Shown: one piece after another, positions 1-8,768 of the stretch
Position numbering within the stretch: the stretch's first letter is position 1
How the letters are laid out: each line of letters opens with the position of its first letter
Source of the DNA: an uncultured Colwellia sp.
GTDB taxonomy: Bacteria; Pseudomonadota; Gammaproteobacteria; Enterobacterales; Alteromonadaceae
Assembly (NCBI GenBank): GCA_913058245.1
Contig: CAJXQJ010000006.1
Coordinates: forward strand, 141,884-205,883
Length of the DNA: 64,000 bases
Reading direction: 5' to 3'
Notes under the pieces: generated by a model
The model's database searches: none
The model's input: only the letters and a program-made list of their open reading frames with translations
Told to the model about the DNA's origin: nothing
Made by a program: the position numbers and the translations under genes

Positions 1-1547
1 GCGATACCGTTAGAGTTAAAAACCATACCTTTACTGTTTGCTAGGCCATAAACAGTTAAAGCAATATTATCCGCTTTTAGCTGAGGTTGTTGTCGAGCAA
101 TTTGCGCTAGAAGTTCACTACCAACGACACCGCAACCAACTAAAAATACATCAATAGTTTGCTTATGCGAGAAAAAGTTTTGATGGCTCACTTTCATAGC
201 ATCAGTGCATTTTCTACTCTCAATAACAACAGAAATGCTGCGTTCAGAAGAGTCTTGCGCTATGGCCACCACATTCACACGAGCTTGTGCTAGTGATGCA
301 AAAAATTTCGCTGCAACACCTTGTTGATGGTGCATACCATCCCCAACTAGGGAAACAATTGATAACTCATTCGTTAAATTTAATGGCTCTAATAAACCGT
401 TAAGTAATTCGAGTTCAAATTCAGCTTGTAAGCTTTGTTTTGCACGATGCGCATCAACAGAGTAAATACAGAAACTAATACAATACTCGCTAGAAGATTG
501 GCTGATCAGCACAAGAGAAATGTTTTCCCGGCTCATTGTAGCAAATACCCTGCTAGCCATACCCACCATGCCTTTCATACCAGGACCAGAAACATTAACC
601 ATAGTTAAATTATCAAGGTTTGATATTGCTTTAACTTGCTTTTTTTGATTGTTTTCATTGGCAATTAAGGTACCCGGCGCATCAGGGTTACCCGTATTTT
701 TAATTAAGCAAGGGATATGATGTTGGGCAATTGGACCAATTGTTTTGGGGTGTAAGACACTAGCACCAAAATAAGATAACTCCATTGCTTCTTGGTATGA
801 CAAATAATCTAGTAATTTGGCTTCCTTGATTAAGCGTGGATCAGCATTGTAAACACCATCAACATCAGTCCAAATTTCACAGTATTGTGCATCACTACAT
901 ACCGCTAATACGGCAGCGGAATAATCTGAACCATTTCTTCCCAATGTTGTTACATCGCCTTTACTGTCTACGCCAATAAACCCTGGCATTAAAGCTACTG
1001 TATTGAGTTCAGAGTATACGTGTTGAAATTTATCTTTACAGAGCACTAAGTCAGCAACAGCATTTAATGCGACATCATTCGTGTGTAAAAACTTTTCAGG
1101 TTCAATTGTACTCACTTCAATGCCGTCAACTGCTAATACTGAATGTAGTAATGCCACACTTAAACGTTCTCCGATACTGATAATACGAGCTCTTACATGC
1201 TCTGGGCAGAAAGAAAGCAAGGTTGCGCCATGAAGGTAACGACTTAATTGCTGCTCCCAATTTGCTAGCGTTTGCTCGCTATGTTGATGACAAAAACCAG
1301 GCAATGAAGCCGATAAGTCATTGATAATATTTTCAATTGCGTGCTTAAAGTGCTGTAAATCATTAGTGAGTTTATCTTGATCAGAAATATTTTCTGCCAT
1401 AGCTACAAGGTGATTTGTAACTCCTTGTGGTGCTGAAACCACAACAGCAACTTTTGATGAATGAGCTTTGCTTTTTATAATATTAGCGACATCAATAAAC
1501 CGTTGAGCTGTTGCTAATGATGAGCCACCAAACTTTAATACACGCAT
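1..1547 (-). CDS. thrA: Bifunctional aspartokinase/homoserine dehydrogenase I, 3' end cut by window edge
   Basis: Catalyses the first and third steps of threonine synthesis: phosphorylation of aspartate, and reduction of aspartate semialdehyde to homoserine. The translated product starts MRVLKFGGSSLA, the aspartokinase substrate/nucleotide loop, and carries the kinase motif TTLGRNGSDYSAA around residue 215. ACT-type regulatory repeats follow (NVSGPGMKGMVG and SLVGDGMHHQQG). The Rossmann motif that opens the homoserine dehydrogenase domain, DVFLVGCGVVGSELL, comes just before the left edge. The dehydrogenase catalytic part lies outside the window. The ATG at 1547 is preceded by an AAAGGGG-type ribosome site and by the leader/attenuator described separately, which identifies the gene as thrA rather than lysC or metL. 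Confidence 0.93.
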   Translation of the reverse strand, partial: MRVLKFGGSSLATAQRFIDVANIIKSKAHSSKVAVVVSAPQGVTNHLVAMAENISDQDKLTNDLQHFKHAIENIINDLSASLPGFCHQHSEQTLANWEQQLSRYLHGATLLSFCPEHVRARIISIGERLSVALLHSVLAVDGIEVSTIEPEKFLHTNDVALNAVADLVLCKDKFQHVYSELNTVALMPGFIGVDSKGDVTTLGRNGSDYSAAVLAVCSDAQYCEIWTDVDGVYNADPRLIKEAKLLDYLSYQEAMELSYFGASVLHPKTIGPIAQHHIPCLIKNTGNPDAPGTLIANENNQKKQVKAISNLDNLTMVNVSGPGMKGMVGMASRVFATMSRENISLVLISQSSSEYCISFCIYSVDAHRAKQSLQAEFELELLNGLLEPLNLTNELSIVSLVGDGMHHQQGVAAKFFASLAQARVNVVAIAQDSSERSISVVIESRKCTDAMKVSHQNFFSHKQTIDVFLVGCGVVGSELLAQIARQQPQLKADNIALTVYGLANSKGMVFNSNGI

Positions 1548-1561
1548 TTCTACCCCTTTAA

Positions 1562-1597
1562 AACGAAAAAAGCCCGTAACCTTTTGGGTCACGGGCT
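1562..1597 (-). terminator. thr operon attenuator terminator
   Basis: On the minus strand the arms AGCCCGTGACC and GGTTACGGGCT form a stem, followed by a run of T. It sits between the stop of the leader peptide and the thrA start, the expected position of a transcription attenuator. Read-through should depend on ribosome stalling at the Ile/Thr codons of the leader. Confidence 0.88.
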
Positions 1598-1622
1598 TGA
1601 TAAAATTAGTAAGTTTTACACG

Positions 1623-1694
1623 TCAGCCAATGACCACCATCCCAGTGAGGGTGGTAGTGATAATAATAATGGTGTGGCGTAGTGAAATAATCAT
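1623..1694 (-). CDS. thrL: thr operon leader peptide
   Basis: A 23-residue ORF that ends just before the attenuator hairpin. It contains seven Ile and five Thr codons, including the run HTIIIITTT, so 12 of 23 codons are the regulatory amino acids of the thr operon. This matches the logic of E. coli ThrL although the sequence differs. No clear Shine-Dalgarno precedes the ATG. The frame is supported by codon content and position. The peptide is expected to act only in cis, through ribosome stalling. Confidence 0.88.
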   Translation of the reverse strand: MIISLRHTIIIITTTLTGMVVIG

Positions 1695-1697
1695 AGA

Positions 1698-1729
1698 TAT
1701 AAAGTGCCTGATGTGTAATTTACTGTCAA
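1698..1729 (-). promoter_or_regulatory. Possible thr operon promoter
   Basis: On the minus strand a perfect TTGACA (1724-1729) lies upstream of TTTATA (1698-1703). The spacing of 20 bp is longer than ideal. The -10-like box is only three bases from the thrL ATG, so either the leader is nearly leaderless or the real -10 is a poorer match within the spacer. Confidence 0.35.
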
Positions 1730-1800
1730 CATTTTTTTATGAATAAAAAGAACTAATATATGTATAAAATCTAAAACATTTGAATATTTTGATTATATAT

Positions 1801-2748
1801 TCAAATTTCAACAGCTTCTTTGGCAAGACAAACACGATTGCGGCCCGTTGCTTTGGCTTGATATAATGCAGTATCAGCATTACTAATTAAATCTTCATAA
1901 CGCGAGTCATCACTATCAATCACGGCAACACCAATACTAGCAGTAACGCTAATACGTCTATCTTGGTGGTTTATAGCGCTTTTCGCTATCGCTTGGCGAA
2001 TACGCTCCGCAACTTCCTCAGCACCTTCTAAGTCAGTATTAGGCAAAATAACTGCAAACTCTTCGCCACCATAACGACCAAATAAATCTCCCATACGCAG
2101 TAATTTATCAATTGTTTTAGCCGTTTCAATTAGCACCATATCTCCACCTTGATGACCAAAGGTATCGTTAAGTAATTTAAAATGATCTAAATCTAACATC
2201 ACAAGTGCTAAATCATGCTGGTAACGGCGAGCACGCGAAAACTCTTTTGCTAAACATTCTTCCCAATGCTTTCGGTTGAATGCTTGAGTTAAACCATCAA
2301 TACGGTTCGATATAGCGAGTTCTTCCAACGCTTTATTAAGTTGGGTTTGGTAATGACAAACATCAGTAACATCTTCAATCAAAATACAAATACGCTCAAC
2401 ATCACCTTCAACTTCTACAGGCAAAAATGTACAGTTTTGTGCCATAAAATGACTATCAGTAGTAATTGGCCGAGAATGTGACAGTTCGAATAAATGATGT
2501 CGTTGCTCCCAGCCACAAAATGACTGAGTTTTTAATTGCACAACGCTAGATAATTTACGTTCTAGCCAGCGTCGAGGCAATTCAGGAAAAACGGTAAAAA
2601 CACTCTTTCCTTCAACATGGTTATCTTCTTTATTGGCATGTACCTGTAAAAATCGATTCCACATAATAATGTTGTAATTATTATCTAGAATTAAAATTCC
2701 GGTATTCAATCGATTTGAAATATTTATACAAAGTTCATCAAGCATCAC
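1801..2748 (-). CDS. PAS-GGDEF diguanylate cyclase
   Basis: Makes the second messenger c-di-GMP. An N-terminal PAS-like domain (about residues 10-125, with the sequence LDNNYNIIMWN) is followed by a GGDEF domain (about 145-310). The active-site signature is GGEEF within GRYGGEEFAVILP. Further conserved parts are DGLTQAFNRKHWE and DLDHFKLLNDTFGHQGGD. No RxxD inhibitory site was noticed. The annotated start is a GTG overlapping the stop of the preceding CheC-like gene. The ATG directly after it (2745) is an equally good start. Last gene of a three-gene operon with the CheC-like protein and a response regulator, so it probably couples a phosphorelay to c-di-GMP. Confidence 0.9.
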   Translation of the reverse strand: MMLDELCINISNRLNTGILILDNNYNIIMWNRFLQVHANKEDNHVEGKSVFTVFPELPRRWLERKLSSVVQLKTQSFCGWEQRHHLFELSHSRPITTDSHFMAQNCTFLPVEVEGDVERICILIEDVTDVCHYQTQLNKALEELAISNRIDGLTQAFNRKHWEECLAKEFSRARRYQHDLALVMLDLDHFKLLNDTFGHQGGDMVLIETAKTIDKLLRMGDLFGRYGGEEFAVILPNTDLEGAEEVAERIRQAIAKSAINHQDRRISVTASIGVAVIDSDDSRYEDLISNADTALYQAKATGRNRVCLAKEAVEI

Positions 2749-3356
2749 TAAAAATCTTCCAATATTCGATCAATAACCGCTTTAATATTGTTGATAGCTT
2801 CTTCCGGGATCAGCAATACCATGTCGCAATTAAAAGAATAATCAGTTACTTGATAACTAATACGAACTTTTAGTGCTAGGTCCCAATTGAACGATTGTTG
2901 ATTTAAATGCTCAGATATAGTGCCTTGATTCGCTGATAGCAATCGTGGGGCACTATACGACATTTGATTATCTATTTGACTTGCAAAAACATTCAGAAAT
3001 GTTGTTGTTAAAATAGAACTTAAATCAATAATTTGCTCGTCGAAGGTTAGTTCATCGGCTTCATAGCCAAGTAAATCGGCTAAACGATGTGAGTCTTGTG
3101 GCTGATACATAAGTAACGCTTCGCCACGTATGCCTTCATAACCAAAGAAACCTTGGCTTACTACCGCTGTAGCTTTTAAGTCTTGATTTAAGGTTTCAAA
3201 TAAATGCTCAGATTTTACTTGTTCAATGCTCGGTACTTTTAAATAAACAAAGGTGTCTAAATAACGAGCAAGCTGGTCACTTGCTTGCCCCATGGCAACA
3301 TTAATCAGTTCTTGAAGGCAATCTTGCTGGTCTTCAGTTAAATCAAAGGAACTCAT
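2748..3356 (-). CDS. CheC-like phosphatase/chemotaxis protein
   Basis: 202 residues resembling the CheC/CheX/FliY fold, whose members remove the phosphate from CheY-like receivers. The first phosphatase helix is intact: near the N-terminus QDCLQELINVA supplies D-x3-E-x2-N and is followed about 22 residues later by Pro. The second pseudo-repeat (DLSSILTTTFLN) keeps Asn but has Thr in place of the catalytic Glu, so only one site looks active. Its start overlaps the response-regulator stop (ATGA) and its stop touches the cyclase start. The natural substrate is therefore likely the receiver encoded just upstream. Confidence 0.72.
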   Translation of the reverse strand: MSSFDLTEDQQDCLQELINVAMGQASDQLARYLDTFVYLKVPSIEQVKSEHLFETLNQDLKATAVVSQGFFGYEGIRGEALLMYQPQDSHRLADLLGYEADELTFDEQIIDLSSILTTTFLNVFASQIDNQMSYSAPRLLSANQGTISEHLNQQSFNWDLALKVRISYQVTDYSFNCDMVLLIPEEAINNIKAVIDRILEDF

Positions 3357-3718
3357 AGTAAACCGTGTAACTGTAAATTTTCGTTGAGAGTAGTTTGTTG
3401 AACAGGTTTACGTAAAAACGCTTTCGCACCAAGTTCTAAAACTCGGCTTTGCATTTCAGGTTGAATATCAGCGGAAATAACAAAAACAGGCAGTGAAATA
3501 TTTTCATCTTGCATAGCTTGCAATACACCTAAGCCGTCAATAACCGGCATAGTAAGATCAAGAAAAAGTACATCCATACTTTGGCTGCGTAATATTTCTA
3601 GTGCTTCTTCACCATTTTTGGCAAGCTGCACATTATTTGATAGGCTTTCTGGGAGGCTTCTTAAAACTTGCTTACGAGCCAAGTTAGAGTCATCACAAAT
3701 AAGAACATTCGTGCTCAT
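3353..3718 (-). CDS. Single-domain CheY-like response regulator
   Basis: 121 residues consisting of one receiver domain. Acidic pocket: ICDDSN near residue 9. Phosphoacceptor Asp: LFLDLTMPVIDG around residue 53. The switch residue is in FVISAD and the invariant Lys in FLRKP. There is no output domain, so signalling must go through a protein partner such as the CheC-like phosphatase or the diguanylate cyclase translated from the same mRNA. First gene of the operon. No histidine kinase is adjacent. Confidence 0.9.
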   Translation of the reverse strand: MSTNVLICDDSNLARKQVLRSLPESLSNNVQLAKNGEEALEILRSQSMDVLFLDLTMPVIDGLGVLQAMQDENISLPVFVISADIQPEMQSRVLELGAKAFLRKPVQQTTLNENLQLHGLL

Positions 3719-4279
3719 TTGACAGCTAATCCTTTATTATTTTTTTTATTAAGGCTTAATTTACCTTAATTTAACCTCGCTGTTAATTACTAATAACAAT
3801 AAATTTGCTGTTTTTTTCAACTTTTTCACTTTAAAACATGTACAGATATCACATTTTTAATTTTGCATTTAGCCAATAACACGAACATTAATATCTATCT
3901 TGTCGATATATGTCGTAAAATTTTCAATAATACTGATTTAGGCATAAGTACATATTTTTGTATTAAAATCCAAAAAACATTAGATAATTAGTTGCATTAT
4001 AAATTCACCAGTAATTCAAAAAATGCAATAGACATTAATGCTGATAATAAATAAATACTCATGGCTTTTAAACTATATTTGCTCTGCTTCATATTATTCC
4101 CTGTAACTTATATATACTAGATTTGAAATAGGGTTTCATCCGGAAAATGATTTCCAAACAAAACACTTACTTATAGAAAGCAGGTTTTGTACCAATAATA
4201 TAAAATAAAAGTTATAGAGGACGTTCGCTCAAGTGCTAAAACGCTTAATATTACAGCTAGATTACCGTTTGGACTAAAT
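3719..4279. other. AT-rich intergenic region
   Basis: About 560 bases between the regulator operon and the YgjP-like gene. Apart from one possible 31-codon membrane-peptide ORF on the minus strand (3997-4092), it shows no convincing gene, repeat or RNA structure. Confidence 0.5.
3997..4092 (-). CDS. Possible 31-aa single-span membrane peptide
   Basis: Short ORF MKQSKYSLKAM followed by one hydrophobic helix (residues about 12-29) and a TAA stop. It is preceded by AGGGA six bases before the ATG. The positively charged start, single transmembrane segment and good ribosome site are typical of real small membrane proteins, but there is no family assignment and chance occurrence is possible. Confidence 0.33.
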   Translation of the reverse strand: MKQSKYSLKAMSIYLLSALMSIAFFELLVNL

Positions 4280-4993
4280 TCAGCTCCAAGTAAAAGCAGG
4301 TTGATTTTTTTTCATCCAAGCTTTTGCTAAATGCATATCTGGACAATGGTTTTCTACTAACTGCCAAAATTTTGTCGAGTGATTCAAATACTTAAGATGG
4401 CATAACTCATGAACAATGACATAATCAACAACCCAAGGTGGTAGCATTTTAAGTAAGCAGTTAAAACTTAACTCTCCTCGATTGTTACAACTACCCCAGC
4501 GAGACTTATATTTGCGCACCTTAAAAGATGTAGCTATTAATGACGTTTGCTCATACAGCGCTGGTAATTTAAGCGTAAGGTAATAGCAAACTTCACTATT
4601 AAACCATTCCTCAATCAATAACTTAACTTTTGCAGATATATCCTCCTTGCTAAATGATTGTTGCTGATATTTCGCAGGGATATAAACAGAAATGAAACCT
4701 TCAGCACTATTACACCGTACTGACATTTTTCCATAATCAACAACAATCTTATGAGGTAAGCCGTCAATATAAACAAGATCACCATTATTGAAGTTATTAA
4801 CAGCTATCTGCGCTGACGCTTGTTGTTGAGAAACTTTATCTTTAATCCACAACGACTTCGACTGAACAAAATTGTCAATATAGGATAACTCTATATTTTG
4901 AGGCGCTCTTACGATAAGTTTTGCAGCCTTTATTTGTAATGCTACAGTCTTACGACGAGAACTTCTTATTAATTGATATTTCAAAGAACACAA
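4280..4993 (-). CDS. YgjP-like (M48/WLM-type) metallopeptidase-fold protein
   Basis: 237 residues. The C-terminal zinc motif is HELCHLKYLNHSTKFW (about 195-211), i.e. HExxH with a third ligand region downstream, and is preceded by KYKSRWGSCNNRGELSFN, the conserved block of the YgjP/DUF45 family. Family members are annotated as SprT-like metal-dependent hydrolases. In E. coli YgjP a UTP pyrophosphatase activity has been proposed, so the substrate is uncertain. Transcribed alone, tail to head with yebG. Confidence 0.82.
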   Translation of the reverse strand: MCSLKYQLIRSSRRKTVALQIKAAKLIVRAPQNIELSYIDNFVQSKSLWIKDKVSQQQASAQIAVNNFNNGDLVYIDGLPHKIVVDYGKMSVRCNSAEGFISVYIPAKYQQQSFSKEDISAKVKLLIEEWFNSEVCYYLTLKLPALYEQTSLIATSFKVRKYKSRWGSCNNRGELSFNCLLKMLPPWVVDYVIVHELCHLKYLNHSTKFWQLVENHCPDMHLAKAWMKKNQPAFTWS

Positions 4994-5045
4994 CCAAACT
5001 CAAATCAATACTTCGCGTTAACTGCAAAAACTGGCCAATTGACAA

Positions 5046-5444
5046 CTATGCAGCGCTTTTATCTTTAGCTGCGGCTTTCTTAGTTGTCGTTTTTGTAGTT
5101 GCAGCTTTCGTTTTAGGTTCAGCTTTAGTCACTTTATTGGCTTCACTAACATCAACTTTTCCAGACGCATTTTTAGCTTTATCTACCACAGCGGCCTTAC
5201 TGGTTTGTACTTTCGCTTTTTTAGCTTGCAAAGCAATTAATACACTTTCACGATTTTGTGCTAAATACACGCTAAGCTCTTCACGCATATCTTCAGATAG
5301 CTCAACCGGTGCCTGTTCAAACATTTCAGACAAGTTATCTGCCATATCAAGCATTTTATCGTACTCATCTGCGGCTTTCTTATCCATAAATGTTTCTACC
5401 TCCACACCATGTCTTATCACGACGAATCGACTTTCAACTGCCAT
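5046..5444 (-). CDS. yebG: SOS-regulon YebG-family DNA-binding protein with extended basic tail
   Basis: The first 90 residues match E. coli YebG closely (MAVESRFVVIRHG, KKAADEYDKMLDMADNL, SEDMREELSVYLAQNRESV). At 132 residues it is longer than the E. coli protein. The extra part is a low-complexity Lys/Ala/Thr tail (from about residue 85) like those of nucleic-acid-binding proteins. YebG is a DNA-damage-induced protein of unclear biochemical role. A perfect LexA box lies about 105 bp upstream, supporting SOS control. Confidence 0.9.
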   Translation of the reverse strand: MAVESRFVVIRHGVEVETFMDKKAADEYDKMLDMADNLSEMFEQAPVELSEDMREELSVYLAQNRESVLIALQAKKAKVQTSKAAVVDKAKNASGKVDVSEANKVTKAEPKTKAATTKTTTKKAAAKDKSAA

Positions 5445-5548
5445 TATTATCCCTTACCTTACTGTTTTAAACGTCACCACTTATCATACCGTACAAAAAA
5501 CATACGACAAAACAATATCATTTAATCGCTGGCTTTAGCCATATAACA

Positions 5549-5564
5549 CTGTTCATACGTACAG
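5549..5564. promoter_or_regulatory. LexA (SOS) box
   Basis: CTGTTCATACGTACAG is a perfect CTGT-N8-ACAG LexA operator. It lies upstream of yebG, a known SOS gene. The distance to the start codon (about 105 bp) implies a 5' UTR of some length. The next plus-strand gene is 340 bp away and is a less likely target. Confidence 0.82.
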
Positions 5565-5901
5565 CATCATACGTTATTTAAGATAAATTACCAGAAAATA
5601 ATAATTACATCATTGATACTGAGCAAATTTCATGTTTTTTATCGCGCGATGCATTACTGCGCCGAAGCTGAAACTATCTCGAATTGTCACTGAATGTAAG
5701 AATTAATGTTATTAAAATGAATAGAAAAAGCTATTAAACCTAACAAATCGCAATAAAAACAATATCTTCTATTTCATATGCAATATTTGTTTCTCAACTA
5801 ATTTTTACATTCGCTCATCTCATTATTACAACTTTTTCCTCAATTTAAGTAACTATTACTATGAACAAAGAAAATAAATAATGTTAATTACGGAGAGCAC
5901 T
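5565..5901. other. Intergenic region without recognised feature
   Basis: About 335 AT-rich bases between the LexA box and the DUF3718 gene. Apart from the ribosome site of the downstream gene (GGAG, eight bases before 5902) nothing is recognised. Confidence 0.45.
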
Positions 5902-6252
5902 ATGAATAAATTTAAATCACTAACCACAACAGCCATCGTTTGTTCAACTTTGACGGTTATAAGCTTTAGTAGTAATGCAATGGATAAACAAATTGAATCA
6001 GCACTTATTGACGTTTGTAAGTCAACATTAACTGATAGTGTTGCTAAGTTTCATAGAACTGCTAAATCTTATAACCTGAAAGAAAAAACCGTTGCTTTAA
6101 AAGTGATGTGTAATGGCAATGATATTATTGATTTCGCCCAAAAATATGGTGCATACAAAACCGCAGCTCGTTTAGAGCGCAGTGTGAGTGGCCATGTTGA
6201 TATTATTGATGTCGCTAAAGTTGAAAAAATTAACGTGAATTTTGAACTGTAG
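5902..6252 (+). CDS. Secreted DUF3718-type protein
   Basis: 116 residues from the ATG with a good GGAG ribosome site. An in-frame ATG at 5881 has none. A Sec signal peptide (about residues 1-26, ending SSNA) is followed by a small domain with two cysteines (DVCKSTL and VMCNGNDIIDFAQKYG), the pattern of DUF3718 proteins common in Alteromonadales. Predicted periplasmic, function unknown. The two Cys may form a disulfide. Confidence 0.7.
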   Translation: MNKFKSLTTTAIVCSTLTVISFSSNAMDKQIESALIDVCKSTLTDSVAKFHRTAKSYNLKEKTVALKVMCNGNDIIDFAQKYGAYKTAARLERSVSGHVDIIDVAKVEKINVNFEL

Positions 6253-6297
6253 AAATTAAGTTAGGGATATTAAAGGCAAATGATTAATCAACATCAC

Positions 6298-6327
6298 AGG
6301 TACTCTGTTTTTTATTTAAGAGTACCT
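6298..6327. terminator. Hairpin between convergent genes
   Basis: AGGTACTCT pairs with AGAGTACCT around a T-rich loop. It lies between the DUF3718 gene (plus) and dbpA (minus). It lacks a trailing T-run, so terminator function is only probable from its position. Confidence 0.35.
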
Positions 6328-6370
6328 AGTTGATTGCATTGCTTCAATGATAAAAATAGCAGGGATTTTA

Positions 6371-7756
6371 CTAGTTTAATTCACGTACTCTAAATGAACG
6401 TCCTTTTACTTTACCATGCGTTAATTTATTTAATGCCTTTCTAGCAACCATTTTCTCCACAGCAATATAGGCCCAATTTGCGCCTAACTGAATTTTCCCT
6501 AACTGTTCAAATGCAAGACCATTTTCTCCAGTTAAAGCACCAACAATATCACCAGGGCGAACTTTTTGCTTCTTTCCGCCATCAATTTGTATCGTAGTCA
6601 TTTTAGGTAGGAACACAGAGCTTTGTAATACTTTACTATCAGGTAATATTTCGGCTTCTATAGTACGCTCCAAGTAATCTTCCAATAAACCAACTTTATA
6701 GCGTTCTTTATCATTAAATAATGAGAATGCATAACCGGTGCTACCTGCACGACCAGTACGACCAACTCGATGAATATGTACCTCACTGTCATGAGCAATA
6801 TGATAATTAAATACTGCGTCAAGTGATTCAATATCAAGACCTCGAGCCGCTACATCTGTAGCCACCAAAATAGAAGCACTTTTATTGGCAAAGCGCACTA
6901 ATGTTTGGTCTCTATCGCGCTGCTCTAAATCGCCATGTAAGGCAACGACACCAAAACCGTCATTTGCTAATTTATCGGCAACACTTTGTGTTTCTTTTTT
7001 AGTATTACAAAAAATGACACTCGACTCAGGTTTATGTGTTAACAACAGTAAGCGAATTGCCGTTAAACGTTGTTCATCATTTTCTACATGATAGAAATGC
7101 TGAGAAATACTATTACTTGCGTGAGTAGACTCAACTTTCACGACTTTAGGTGCTTGCAAGTATTGATTAGCAATCGCTTGAATTTGTTTAGGGAACGTAG
7201 CACTAAAAAGCAAGGTTTGTCGTTGCGATGGAATATGGCTAATAATGTTATCTAATGCCGTTTGAAAGCCCATTTCTAGCATACGGTCTGCTTCATCTAA
7301 TACTAAAGTATCAACATTTTCTAACGATAAAGTACCACGTCCTAAATGATCTTCAATGCGCCCTGGCGTACCAACAATAATATGTGCACCATGTTCCAAA
7401 GAGCCAACTTGTGGACCAAATGGCATACCACCACATAAAGTTAGTACTTTAATATTGTGAATTGCTCTAGCAAGTTTTCTTATTTCTTTCGCGACTTGAT
7501 CAGCTAACTCACGAGTAGGGCATAAAACTAAAGTCTGGATCCTAAATTTTTTCACTTGTAGCTTATTTAACAAACCTAAGCCAAAAGCTGCTGTTTTCCC
7601 CGAGCCAGTCTTACCTTGAGCAATAATGTCTTGGCCAGATAAAATAGCCGGTAAACTTTGCGCCTGTATGTCAGTCATCGACTGATAGCCCAGCGTGCTT
7701 AAATTATCTAAAATCGCAGTTTGTAAGGGTAATGATGAGAAGTTGCTGTCACTCAA
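6371..7756 (-). CDS. dbpA: ATP-dependent RNA helicase DbpA
   Basis: DEAD-box helicase that remodels 23S rRNA during 50S assembly. 461 residues with motif I AQGKTGSGKTAA, motif Ia PTRELADQ, motif II DEAD, motif III SAT and motif VI HRVGRTGRAG. The C-terminal RNA-binding domain (last about 75 residues, ending GRSFRVRELN) distinguishes DbpA from other DEAD proteins. Single-gene transcript. Full length for the family. Confidence 0.93.
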   Translation of the reverse strand: MSDSNFSSLPLQTAILDNLSTLGYQSMTDIQAQSLPAILSGQDIIAQGKTGSGKTAAFGLGLLNKLQVKKFRIQTLVLCPTRELADQVAKEIRKLARAIHNIKVLTLCGGMPFGPQVGSLEHGAHIIVGTPGRIEDHLGRGTLSLENVDTLVLDEADRMLEMGFQTALDNIISHIPSQRQTLLFSATFPKQIQAIANQYLQAPKVVKVESTHASNSISQHFYHVENDEQRLTAIRLLLLTHKPESSVIFCNTKKETQSVADKLANDGFGVVALHGDLEQRDRDQTLVRFANKSASILVATDVAARGLDIESLDAVFNYHIAHDSEVHIHRVGRTGRAGSTGYAFSLFNDKERYKVGLLEDYLERTIEAEILPDSKVLQSSVFLPKMTTIQIDGGKKQKVRPGDIVGALTGENGLAFEQLGKIQLGANWAYIAVEKMVARKALNKLTHGKVKGRSFRVRELN

Positions 7757-8011
7757 GGGAAGGATCCTAGTGTCGTAAATTTAATGGCGCACATTTTACA
7801 CCGTTTCAATAACGCAAAGACAGCTTTAAGTCACATATACTGTGAATTAAGTTTATTTTAAATTTCATGTTAATAATTCTGTCGATGATCAACAAGCAAA
7901 TTGAGAACTGAATAACACGGCTTTCAAGCGACTTTAACTTATTGACAAAGAGTAGTATTTCATTAAAGCTGTGCCCGCTAGATAACGCTTCATATTGGCC
8001 CATTTATTAAA

Positions 8012-8734
8012 CTAATTTTGTAATAGTTTTATCAGTTGCAATGCCAAAAACTGTGGTGACTCTAAAGGCAGCATATGGCCAGTATTTACTACTTTCTCAA
8101 GCGCCATATTATTAGCGCTATTAACTTGGTTTAATAGCTGATTACTATCAACCAAGCTATCTGCATCACCCGTTAAAAATATAATCGGTACCGGTAACTT
8201 TGATAATTGCACTAAAAGTGAAGGACGTTTCATAGAAACCGCAAGTTGGTGTAGTAAAACCTCAACACCCAGATCACGGTCCATCGCAATAATTTCAGCT
8301 CGAATTGTTGAAAAGCTATCGAGTGAAGTATGCTTAATTTTTGGGTGCAATAAATCTTCAATACGCTTATTTGGAATACCTGTGTAACCGCGTTTTTCAA
8401 TCCACACTATGGTTCTATGGCGCTGTCTTATTTCAAGCTCAGGTAAATCTTTTGGTAAATTAGAAACAATGACTAGGTGCTGTATCAAAAGAGGGTGCTG
8501 CACCGCAATCGCGCTAGCAATATAGCCGCCTAAAGAAAACCCAACTAATATTGCATCGTTCACGACTATTTTAGCGGCCATTTTTGCAACGACTTCCTCC
8601 ATATTCCCTGAAGTAGGTATTGGCAAATGTACTAGTTTGCACTTGCCATCATAATGCTCCTTTATTTGCTGCCAAGTCGGTTGCCAAAGACGTTCATTAC
8701 ACATAGTCCCTGGGATAAAATATATTGTTTTCAC
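8012..8734 (-). CDS. Alpha/beta hydrolase
   Basis: 240 residues starting MKTIYFIPGTMCNERLW (oxyanion region). The nucleophile elbow is GFSLGGY (Ser near 85), with a candidate acid in TGDADSLVD and the His in NTGHMLPLE. The lid insert mentions no recognisable substrate class. Similar proteins are annotated as carboxylesterase-like or MenH/BioH-like hydrolases, so the substrate is unassigned. Lies 35 bp downstream of moeA on the same strand and may be cotranscribed with it. Confidence 0.8.
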   Translation of the reverse strand: MKTIYFIPGTMCNERLWQPTWQQIKEHYDGKCKLVHLPIPTSGNMEEVVAKMAAKIVVNDAILVGFSLGGYIASAIAVQHPLLIQHLVIVSNLPKDLPELEIRQRHRTIVWIEKRGYTGIPNKRIEDLLHPKIKHTSLDSFSTIRAEIIAMDRDLGVEVLLHQLAVSMKRPSLLVQLSKLPVPIIFLTGDADSLVDSNQLLNQVNSANNMALEKVVNTGHMLPLESPQFLALQLIKLLQN

Positions 8735-8768
8735 AAGCTAATTTATCCTCAATGACCTGATTGTTAAA

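Noticed and set aside
4921..5538. 205-aa plus-strand ORF antisense to yebG
   Set aside because: Its Ala/Val/Leu-rich composition comes from the complement of the Lys/Ala-rich YebG tail, and YebG is a clear family match on the other strand.
7806..8003. 65-aa minus-strand ORF between dbpA and the hydrolase gene
   Set aside because: No ribosome site, no family resemblance, and composition like random AT-rich DNA.
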